This document shows, in pieces, positions 1 through 6,632 of a stretch of 10,123 bases of DNA. Numbering within the stretch: position 1 is the stretch's first letter; each line of letters opens with the position of its first letter. The stretch is from positions 1 through 10,123 of the forward strand of contig CADWAF010000288.1 of the NCBI GenBank assembly GCA_902984215.1, read 5' to 3'. The stretch is from Willaertia magna (Eukaryota > Heterolobosea > Eutetramitea > Acrasida > Naegleriidae). The notes below the pieces were generated by a model that saw only the letters and a list, made by a program, of their open reading frames with translations, was not told where the DNA came from and did no database searches. The translations under genes and the position numbers were made by a program.

Positions 1-440
1 ATTATAAAGTTTATAAACAAAGTTTACAAAAATCAGTTTTATTTTTTTATGATAACTATAAATTAACTTTATTTTTTGATAAAACAAAACCAAATTATAC
101 ATTTAATATTACAAGTGAATATTTAAATAACGATAATTTATATAATATTTCTAAAAAGGAAGAATTATTTTTTGAGAGATCTAGAGAAGTAAATCAACAA
201 TTTTTATTATTTAAATTAAGAAAATATTATAGATATTTAGAATTAGAGAATAATAAAAAAGATTGGTTATGGGATTTACCTTTAGAAACTAGGTCAACTA
301 TAATTAGTTTTTTAAGTGTGAAAGAAATGGTTGGTAGTGTTAGTTTAATTTCAAAATCGTTTTATGTTACAACTTATATTTATTTATTAAGGGATTTTAT
401 TGGGTTTGGTCACATTAATGATATTCCAATATTTTTTTAA
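1..440 (+). CDS. F-box-like protein, 3' end of gene (partial)
   Basis: An open frame with codons from position 3 runs without a stop to TAA at 438-440, giving about 145 residues; the start lies outside the window. Most of the visible part is rich in Lys, Asn, Tyr and Phe and is not recognisable. The last 50 residues hold an F-box-like motif: WDLPLETRSTIISFLSVKEM followed by a helix ending in SKSFY, matching the Leu-Pro...Ile-x-x-Phe-Leu...Ser-Lys-x-Trp/Phe-Tyr pattern of the family. F-box domains usually bind Skp1 in SCF ubiquitin ligases and select substrates for ubiquitination. Here the motif ends only about 20 residues before the stop, which is unusual because F-boxes are normally N-terminal. 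Strong use of TTA, AAA and GAA codons matches the AT-rich background. Real coding: likely. F-box role: inferred from the motif only. Confidence 0.7.
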   Translation, partial: YKVYKQSLQKSVLFFYDNYKLTLFFDKTKPNYTFNITSEYLNNDNLYNISKKEELFFERSREVNQQFLLFKLRKYYRYLELENNKKDWLWDLPLETRSTIISFLSVKEMVGSVSLISKSFYVTTYIYLLRDFIGFGHINDIPIFF

Positions 441-568
441 ATTTAATTGATTGTAAATAATTTCTCTGTCTTATAGTTAAATGTCCATGCAATATTTGTT
501 CTTGTCTTTACAACACCACCGAAGACTCACAATCCTTCCAATTAGTTGGCAACAAAAAATTTACTTGC

Positions 569-687
569 ATCTACGGCCATACCACTGTGAAAGCACCTCA
601 TCCCGTCCGATTTGAGAAGTTAAGCACAGTAGGGCTACATTAGTACTGAGATAGGAGACTTTTCGGGAACCTGTAGTGCTGTAGGTT
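569..687 (+). rRNA. 5S ribosomal RNA
   Basis: The sequence matches the eukaryotic 5S consensus throughout. It opens with ATCTACGGCCATACCAC, carries GAAGTTAAGCACAG in the region of the A-box internal promoter and AGTACTGAGATAGGAGAC in the loop E/helix IV region, and ends GTGCTGTAGGT. All expected helices can be drawn: helix I pairs 569-576 with 679-686 (with U-G pairs); helix II pairs CTGTG with CACAG; helix III closes CTCA with TGAG; helices IV and V pair CTACA with TGTAG. Length is 118-119 bases. It is a single copy here, not a tandem array, lying between protein genes. Pol III transcription from internal elements is expected for the family. Confidence 0.96.
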
Positions 688-690
688 TTT
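686..690 (+). terminator. Pol III T-run terminator of the 5S gene
   Basis: Five T residues begin at the last paired base of the 5S rRNA. Four or more T on the non-template strand is the standard RNA polymerase III stop. Confidence 0.8.
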
Positions 691-697
691 GATTAAT

Positions 698-725
698 TTA
701 TTACAAATTAAAAGATTTGTAATAA
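698..725. repeat. 11-bp perfect inverted repeat downstream of 5S
   Basis: TTATTACAAAT (698-708) is the exact reverse complement of ATTTGTAATAA (715-725), with a 6-base loop. It lies 8 bases past the 5S terminator and about 75 bases beyond the end of the oppositely transcribed surface-protein tail, so it sits where two convergent units end. On the minus strand an AATAAA (702-697) overlaps one arm and could be the polyadenylation signal of that gene. The function is inferred; an AT-rich genome can produce such repeats by chance. Confidence 0.5.
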
Positions 726-799
726 CATTTAACAAAATTCCCAATAAACATTACCTTAACGCTTTGAAAGCTTTATCTTTCTTAAAATGATTTTCATTC

Positions 800-1015
800 T
801 TAAATTATGTAAGTAATTAACAAAATCATTAACCCAAGATAAATATTGATATTTGCGATTACACCTTGGCTAACAGTTGGATTTTGAGTATTTTCAGCAA
901 TTGCAAAGTAATTTATACTATTTGGTGAATTAACTTCTGCAAATAGACTTCTTGTAAGACAACATTTCGTTTTGCATTTACCAATCTTGCAAAAGTTTGC
1001 ACATAGCATGTCCTG
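800..1015 (-). CDS. C-terminal tail of the surface protein, in a shifted frame
   Basis: The frame -1 to the main surface-protein frame is open from just after TGA (1018-1016) to TAA at 802-800 and overlaps the last ~35 codons of the main frame. Its product reads like a continuation of the same extracellular protein: a polar Asn/Ser-rich stretch, then a hydrophobic end (IYLGLMILLITYII). Such an end suits a GPI-anchor signal or a single membrane helix, and the main frame has no such end. One extra base in the run of four T at 970-973 (A on the coding strand), or in the T run at 965-967, would join the two frames. I read this as one gene interrupted by a one-base shift, not as a separate 69-residue gene. 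Confidence 0.55.
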   Translation of the reverse strand, partial: QDMLCANFCKIGKCKTKCCLTRSLFAEVNSPNSINYFAIAENTQNPTVSQGVIANINIYLGLMILLITYII

Positions 1016-3375
1016 TCAATCTTTGATTCAGTAAAAACAGATTTATCTAAAAAGAACGAAAATCCATGAACGTTCTTTGCGTTTGGAAATGGATGAATCA
1101 AAGTTTGCAAATCATTTGGTGCGTAATTGTTAACTAATTTTTTCCAAACATTCATACTTGCATCACTCTTTGTACAAGCGGGTTGACTATTGTCTGGATT
1201 GTAAACTGGTGTTGGAACAAATCCTATAAAACAACATAGGAAAGCATCTGAAACTTGTAAATCATAACCATCATATACTTGAGCACTTTCAACCAAGTTG
1301 TAAACTCTGTCACCTGTTTCAAATCTATTCTGTTGGGTCCATGTGGAATCTGTAATTGTTAAACCAATTTGTAACGTAATGTTCTTATCTGTTGGTGGTG
1401 TTACTAAAAGATAATCAATTACTAATGGAACGTCAACGTTAAAATTAATGTCATCATACGTGACATTAAAAGTAAAGTAAATAAGAGATCTATAATCATT
1501 GGCTACCTTTGTTGAAATTACCTTCATTGCGTATTGATGAGTTTGTTCTTGATTTGATTGTGAAGTAAATTGAACTACATTTAAATCATAATTTGGATTA
1601 GTAGAGTTCTTATATTGTACATTAATAACTGTCACATTCTTTGTTTGAACAACTGCATCAAGAGATAACAATTTTGTTGAAGTAGTTGTTAAATATTGTG
1701 AATAAATCTTAATATCAAAAGGACCTGGTGATCTTTCACTCCAAGCTTGGAAACCTGCTAAGGCATAGCTATAAATTTTAAAGTAAATAACCTGATCAGT
1801 TTTATATTGAATATCTTCACAATATCCTCCATTTTCAACACCGTTTCTGTTTAAAAAGTGGATACTCAAAGGAACTGTCAATTTGATATAATCTCCCATT
1901 AACTCTTTTTGAACTTGTACATTGTTGATTAATAGGTCAATTGTTACAGAATCTGAAAGGTAATGCTTTGTGCAGTCGGTACTTGACAATGAAGTAAGGG
2001 CAATACTTTCTCCAACAATTGTACAAGTTGGGATATTAAAAGAAGAGTCACCAATAGTTAAATAATGTTCAAAAGGAATGGTTGGATGTTGATTGACTTG
2101 AACTGAAAATTGAATGGCTTCTGAATTGACAATGGTGGATTCGATTGTGGGGGTTGGAGTGCCTGAATGCTGACCCTTTTTCCAACCACACATAGATAAA
2201 CTACAATCACTACCTGTATACCCTTCATTACATTCACATTTTCCGCTTACTGCAAAGCCATGGACACAATTCACTAAATTATTATTGTAAGTAATAGAGA
2301 TAGGACTTTCTATAAAGATATTTGTGTTTGGAGTAAAATCATAGGTAGTATTTGCTGAAACATAAATAGTAGCATCATAATTGTTGGTAACTTTGTTTGA
2401 GGTAGCTTTAAATAAGTATTGATGTTTGTTTACAAAAGGTTTATAAATACGAATTTCATCAATAAAACCAATAAAATTAATGTTATCCCCCTCAACTGAT
2501 GATTTACCAATACCAACTGTAACTGATTCTCCTGTAATAATGGCAGTAATTGGATTTGGATGTTTAACTACTAATTGATCATTTTGATATAATCTAAGAA
2601 TGTTTTCTTTTCTTTCAATTTTTACGTGTACCCATGTATTTAAAGGCATTTTGGGAGCAGTACTTTCTGAATACACATCCCAAATAGATGTGGTTGGTTT
2701 AAATAAATAATAAGTACCATCTGTACCAACACTAACATATAACTTATTTGCCACACCGTTAACGTTAAATATACCTTGGAAGAGATAAGGTCTATTGCTA
2801 CTGTAGGCCCAAAATTCAACAATGAAATCTTCATTAATAAAGTTCTTGACATTTTGTACTTCAATGTAATCTACTTTAGCAGCAGCAGTAGTAATAAAAG
2901 CTGATGTAGTTCCAGTTGCACTTCTAGTTGAAGAAAGTGCTGCGGTACCATATGTTTTAACTGTGTGGTTAAGTTTATCTTCTAAAGAACCATCTATTGG
3001 CATGTAAAGGTAATCTGTTCTAATACTTGTTGTTGCTGAGGTACTTCCTTCATTTGACAATGGAGCAATGGTAATTTCAAAGTTTGGATTGGTGCTATTG
3101 ATAAATTGAAGTGAATTGACTGTAACGTTTTCTGATTGGACTACAATGTCAAAAGTAAGTTTTCCTTCTGAATTTAAAGTAAAGTTTTGTGCGTTGATAT
3201 CAAACTGGTATTGTCCCTCAACAATAAGCACAAAGTAGTAACATAACAATAAACTGAAAAGTAAAGCTGCTCTAATCAATGTTTTTTTTGATAAGTGTGG
3301 ATAAATCTTTCGAAAAAAACGAGAATAAATACCATTAAATAACTTCCATGCTGAACTTTTTCGATTTATCAAAAG
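913..3375 (-). CDS. Surface/secreted protein with LamG nested in a duplicated beta domain, plus EGF-like motif
   Basis: One frame of about 820 codons, numbered here from a TTG codon at 3372. No ATG occurs between the upstream TGA (3378-3376) and residue 124, so the true start must come from another frame or exon. Residues 1-30 are basic and 31-51 hydrophobic: a signal peptide or signal anchor. A beta-rich repeat has its first half at 56-104 and its second half at 314-366, with a LamG/concanavalin-like domain (about 118-313, ending IGFIDEIRIYKPF) between. An EGF-like motif follows (Cys369, 379, 381, 390). The beta repeat recurs uninterrupted at 551-657 and shares NSTNPN and HQY with copy 1. 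Many N-x-S/T sites suggest glycosylation and an extracellular place; carbohydrate or matrix binding is inferred from LamG. The frame ends at TAA 915-913 but probably should continue into the tail at 1015-800. The long intact middle argues against an old pseudogene. Confidence 0.75.
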   Translation of the reverse strand, partial: LLINRKSSAWKLFNGIYSRFFRKIYPHLSKKTLIRAALLFSLLLCYYFVLIVEGQYQFDINAQNFTLNSEGKLTFDIVVQSENVTVNSLQFINSTNPNFEITIAPLSNEGSTSATTSIRTDYLYMPIDGSLEDKLNHTVKTYGTAALSSTRSATGTTSAFITTAAAKVDYIEVQNVKNFINEDFIVEFWAYSSNRPYLFQGIFNVNGVANKLYVSVGTDGTYYLFKPTTSIWDVYSESTAPKMPLNTWVHVKIERKENILRLYQNDQLVVKHPNPITAIITGESVTVGIGKSSVEGDNINFIGFIDEIRIYKPFVNKHQYLFKATSNKVTNNYDATIYVSANTTYDFTPNTNIFIESPISITYNNNLVNCVHGFAVSGKCECNEGYTGSDCSLSMCGWKKGQHSGTPTPTIESTIVNSEAIQFSVQVNQHPTIPFEHYLTIGDSSFNIPTCTIVGESIALTSLSSTDCTKHYLSDSVTIDLLINNVQVQKELMGDYIKLTVPLSIHFLNRNGVENGGYCEDIQYKTDQVIYFKIYSYALAGFQAWSERSPGPFDIKIYSQYLTTTSTKLLSLDAVVQTKNVTVINVQYKNSTNPNYDLNVVQFTSQSNQEQTHQYAMKVISTKVANDYRSLIYFTFNVTYDDINFNVDVPLVIDYLLVTPPTDKNITLQIGLTITDSTWTQQNRFETGDRVYNLVESAQVYDGYDLQVSDAFLCCFIGFVPTPVYNPDNSQPACTKSDASMNVWKKLVNNYAPNDLQTLIHPFPNAKNVHGFSFFLDKSVFTESKIDRTCYVQTFARLVNAKRNVVLQEVYLQKLIHQIV

Positions 3376-3404
3376 TCATACAGGATTACCACCAAACCCA
3401 GAGA

Positions 3405-3413
3405 CTATTTATA
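3405..3413 (-). promoter_or_regulatory. TATA box upstream of the surface-protein gene
   Basis: The minus strand reads TATAAATAG here. The nearest minus-strand ATG (3379-3377) lies about 26 bases past its end, so a start site about 30 bases downstream would leave an almost absent 5' leader. That ATG is in a different frame from the main open frame. If the gene instead uses an upstream exon (see findings), this box would fall inside an intron and be fortuitous. Confidence 0.4.
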
Positions 3414-3422
3414 CCTAGGTAT
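3411..3422. repeat. 12-bp perfect palindrome next to the TATA box
   Basis: ATACCTAGGTAT is its own reverse complement and overlaps the upstream edge of the TATAAATAG element. It lies in the short region between the divergent surface-protein and SEN2 genes, so a dimeric factor site is possible. Only the symmetry is seen; the function is inferred. Confidence 0.4.
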
Positions 3423-3620
3423 CAAAACCTTATGGTATGGAAACACAAAGTGCATCAAATTTATTGTGTAACCTTGATAAATATACTTAGGTCCCTAGCA
3501 CAGAGGGTAGCTGCAAGCATTTTGTAAAAATTGAATAATGGAAAAGATTCTAAATAATTGGTTGCATTCCCTTTGACCTTGAACGAATCCGTTTTCTAGA
3601 CAAAATTTAATGATTTTAAT

Positions 3621-4366
3621 ATGTTCAATTCTATAAAAGAGAACCTTTCGTTGGCGAGTTAATTGGTAGATTTGTAATAACAAATAATGAATTATATAAA
3701 TATGATTATTACGGAAAAGGTTCACTATCAAGGTCTGAACCAGTTTTTAATGATTGGTATCCATCACTTTACCCAAATGAAATACAAGAAATAAATTCCA
3801 ATTTTTTGTTGGAACAACAACCACCACCACAAGAACAATTAATTTTAACATTACAAGAAGCTTTCTATTTAAGTTATGGATTAGGTTGTCTAAAAATTCA
3901 AGAGAATGGAAAAACAAAAACAATTCAAGAATGTTTTAAAAAATTTTGTGAAATTGAAGGATTTGAATACTTTCTTTCTAGATATGCAGTTTATCATTTC
4001 TATAGATGTAGAGGATGGATTGTTAGGAGTGGTATTAAATATGGATGTGATTATGTACTTTATAGAAAAGGTCCAGAAATTGAACATGCAAAGTATGGTA
4101 TTAGAATAATGTCTTCAAATGATTTAAAACAAATGACTTGGAAGGAATTACAACATCATTGTAGAACTTCTACTGGTGTTAAAAAGGATTTAGTGTTTTG
4201 TCAATATCATTTAAATAGTGAATTCTTTTCATCATCGTTAGAGGATATTATGAATATGAATGTTACTGAAATATTAAGGAAAGGAATTGTATTGTCAACA
4301 ATGAAAACATCTAGATTTATACCTGAAAGGGATAGAGAAGAGGAGAATAATGACGATGTTTGTTAG
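3621..4366 (+). CDS. SEN2: tRNA-splicing endonuclease catalytic subunit SEN2 (5' end unresolved)
   Basis: The protein is the SEN2 family nuclease that cuts the 5' splice site of intron-containing pre-tRNA within the SEN2/SEN34/SEN54/SEN15 complex. In the frame ending at TAG 4364-4366, the N-terminal family motif YYGKGSLSRSEP is encoded near 3707-3742. The nuclease domain contains YHFYRCRGWIVRSGIKYG and then YRKGP...HAKYG. The catalytic triad is visible: Tyr at 4061-4063, His at 4085-4087 and Lys at 4184-4186 (in GVKKDLVFC). The frame is open from 3620, where TAA (3617-3619) precedes it, and has no usable ATG before the nuclease domain. ATG at 3621 is in another frame; one extra A in the run at 3635-3638 would join it smoothly and give about 248 residues, much shorter than human TSEN2. 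A spliced upstream exon is the alternative. The gene converges on the coiled-coil gene, 84 bases apart. Confidence 0.88.
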
Positions 4367-4450
4367 TTTTCTGCTCCTTCGTAAACTAATTGATATCAGT
4401 CTATATTTCTCATTCATTAGAGTCTACTATACAGAAGAAGAACCATTATA

Positions 4451-6466
4451 TTATATTATGCTGTCCCTCGTTTTTGTTTGTGATTGGTTAGTATTATTAC
4501 TACTATCAGATACTAAGTCAATTCTTTCTTTAATGTCTAGATTATACTTTAAACTAAACTCCTCTTTCAATTTTAACCATCTATCCAATAAATTATTGTC
4601 AATTAAACATAAAGTACTTGTTGTATCTTCTTTACTCACCCAATCTAATATTTCATTTGCTTGTTCTTCTAGGTCTTTAGAAAGTTCTTGATTACAAAAA
4701 CTATCAAAAAAACTGCTCAACGATTTACAATACTTTTCGCTTTTAGTCATGTCCGTCATGTGTAATGTAATTTTCTTCCTTAAAATCTCAGGGGAGATGC
4801 CATTAAAGAGATTGTCAGAAAATTGTAAATTTTTCTCTTTCCAAGCAGAAAGTCTTTTGTTATATTCTTCAGTAAGATTACTAAAGCTACTACTGTCAAT
4901 ACCCACTCGTGTATCTTTTTTACTGAACCCCTGAAGGAAAGCAAGCATCTCTATGTACTTTTGTAAAGTTTCATAATTACGCTCCATTTGATTTTTAAAA
5001 AGACTGGAAACTAATTGTATACAGTCTATTGAGGTTTGTTTTGCCACTTTAATTCTATCATTAGCTTCCACTAAGTCACTTTCTTTACGTGTTTTACTCT
5101 GTAGTTCTTTAATAACCCTTTCTCTTCTGGAAAACTCTTCATCGGTCTTAATAATCAGATTCTCTATTTCTAATGTATCTTTTTCTGTCATTGCAACTGT
5201 GTGCAGTATTTCTTCTGCTTGTTTTTGATACTTGCACAATTCGCCCGTAACCTCGTTCACTTCTCTTTCTAGTGTTATTTTCAAATCTTTACAATTAGGT
5301 ATTTCTTTTTTATTTTCGCTTGTTTGCTCTTGTAGCTCCACCAATGTAATACCTCCACAAGAATTAATAAATTTTTCTTCTGATGTCTTCATTTTCTCTC
5401 TTTCTAGGAGCAATTTCTTTATCGAATTCTCCAGTAGTTTACTTTTTTCATTAAGCTTTTCGATATGTGACAAGTAAGGAGCAATTCGTTGTTGGTGGTG
5501 CCTCAAATTCGATAATCTCCTTGTTTCTTTCTCTTCTAAAATATTTCTTATTCTCTCCATTTCTACATCACTTGCAAAAATGTTTGTTTCATAATCCTCA
5601 ACTTCTGCATCAATAAAATCATCAATCTCTGAAAAACTTAATTCTTCTTTAGCCTTTATACATTCATTTGCTTTCTCTTCATGATCACTTTCTAATTTTT
5701 TGTCAAATTTTTCCTTAACAGACTTCCTTAAATCTGTCATCATTTCTTTTTTAAACTTATCCATCAACAATTTATGACTATTTTGAGTATCATTCATATT
5801 ATTTTTATATTTAATTATTTTAGGTTCAACATAAGAGAATATAGTCTCATTCATTTCTTTAATTTCTTGTTCAATTGGTATTTTAGTAAACTGCATTAGT
5901 TTTTCAATAAAATCATACTTCACTTCATCCCTGTGCGAATTTACAGTTTGTAAAATTCGATTTCTTGTTTCTTTCTTAGCCATTAAGCTAATCTCTTCAT
6001 AAGAAATACCCTTTTCTTTTTGCCTTTCTTCAAAGGCTAGCTCATTAGCCTTTTGTTTCATGTGTAAATTGAAAAGTTTCTTAAGTAAATTTAGTTTTCT
6101 TTCTTTTCTTATTCGATAGATTTTCCCAACAGTATTTAAGGTTCTAGTTAATTCTTCTTTTTGTTGCCATTCGTAATTTTCAAATGCTCTTACTTTTTCT
6201 TCTTCCACTTTTGTTAATTGGAATTCTTTTTCATACCTTTTCTTTAACTTTCTTTCCTCCGATCTTTTGATCATTTCTTCAGCCTTTTCACGTTTACTTT
6301 GATAATCCTCCTCTTCATAACTAACCTCTCCTTTCAATAACAATCCATTCTTCATCGTCCTATCTTCCCCGTTGCCTTCACTTCCCTCCTTGCTTTCCCT
6401 TGTTATTAAGGAAAGCTTAAAGGGAGAGCTCTTGTAAATCAACAGGGAAGGTGGATTTTTATTCAT
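4451..6466 (-). CDS. Large coiled-coil protein of unknown function
   Basis: An uninterrupted 671-residue frame runs from ATG (6466-6464), preceded by AAAA as at the AIF start, to TAA at 4453-4451. Residues 1-48 are polar and probably disordered. About 50-200 and 300-465 are rich in Glu, Lys, Arg and Leu with heptad-like spacing and should form long coiled coils. About 200-300 is acidic and helical. The last ~170 residues contain shorter amphipathic helices and a Ser/Asn-rich tail. There is no signal peptide, membrane segment or catalytic motif. Architecture alone would suit a cytoskeletal, basal-body or flagellar scaffold, but nothing here proves that, and I do not recognise the family. Codon use is less AT-biased than its neighbours, with CTG, CCC, AGC, GGC and GGG codons near the start. 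It is in tandem with AIF, 166 bases downstream of the AIF stop. Confidence 0.85.
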   Translation of the reverse strand: MNKNPPSLLIYKSSPFKLSLITRESKEGSEGNGEDRTMKNGLLLKGEVSYEEEDYQSKREKAEEMIKRSEERKLKKRYEKEFQLTKVEEEKVRAFENYEWQQKEELTRTLNTVGKIYRIRKERKLNLLKKLFNLHMKQKANELAFEERQKEKGISYEEISLMAKKETRNRILQTVNSHRDEVKYDFIEKLMQFTKIPIEQEIKEMNETIFSYVEPKIIKYKNNMNDTQNSHKLLMDKFKKEMMTDLRKSVKEKFDKKLESDHEEKANECIKAKEELSFSEIDDFIDAEVEDYETNIFASDVEMERIRNILEEKETRRLSNLRHHQQRIAPYLSHIEKLNEKSKLLENSIKKLLLEREKMKTSEEKFINSCGGITLVELQEQTSENKKEIPNCKDLKITLEREVNEVTGELCKYQKQAEEILHTVAMTEKDTLEIENLIIKTDEEFSRRERVIKELQSKTRKESDLVEANDRIKVAKQTSIDCIQLVSSLFKNQMERNYETLQKYIEMLAFLQGFSKKDTRVGIDSSSFSNLTEEYNKRLSAWKEKNLQFSDNLFNGISPEILRKKITLHMTDMTKSEKYCKSLSSFFDSFCNQELSKDLEEQANEILDWVSKEDTTSTLCLIDNNLLDRWLKLKEEFSLKYNLDIKERIDLVSDSSNNTNQSQTKTRDSII

Positions 6467-6522
6467 TTTTATGTTTAAATTGAAAAGAGGATATAAATTT
6501 GTAAAACGTATTTTAAAAGTGT

Positions 6523-6530
6523 ATTTTATA
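6523..6530 (-). promoter_or_regulatory. Candidate TATA box of the coiled-coil gene
   Basis: The minus strand reads TATAAAAT 57 bases upstream of the ATG at 6466. A start site about 30 bases downstream would leave a leader of about 30 bases. The region is very AT-rich, so chance is a real possibility. Confidence 0.3.
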
Positions 6531-6632
6531 AATTACAAAAAAAGTGTGGAATTTATAATTATAAATAATATCAACCCAAATAAATTAAATAAATAGTATT
6601 ATACTCTTGTTCCCTTAATTTACAAAAATATC

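Noticed and set aside
1018..1060. Programmed -1 frameshift site (C TTT TTA) feeding the surface-protein tail
   Set aside because: The first base does not fit the slippery pattern, and the -1 frame meets TGA at 1018-1016 before reaching the tail.
3632..3639. TATAAAAG as a core promoter on the plus strand
   Set aside because: SEN2 family motifs are encoded a few bases downstream and no in-frame ATG follows, so it more likely falls in coding sequence or a leader.
3495..3731. Minus-strand ORF of 78 codons
   Set aside because: It lies largely opposite the conserved 5' part of SEN2 and shows no recognisable protein features.
3648..3735. tRNA-like A-box (TGGCGAGTTAATTGG) with GGTTCACTATC as a weak B-box
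   Set aside because: The B-box match is poor, no acceptor or T stem can be drawn, and the region codes for conserved SEN2 residues.
4350..4691. Plus-strand ORF of 113 codons overlapping the end of SEN2
   Set aside because: Mostly antisense to the intact coiled-coil gene, with biased hydrophobic composition typical of a shadow frame.
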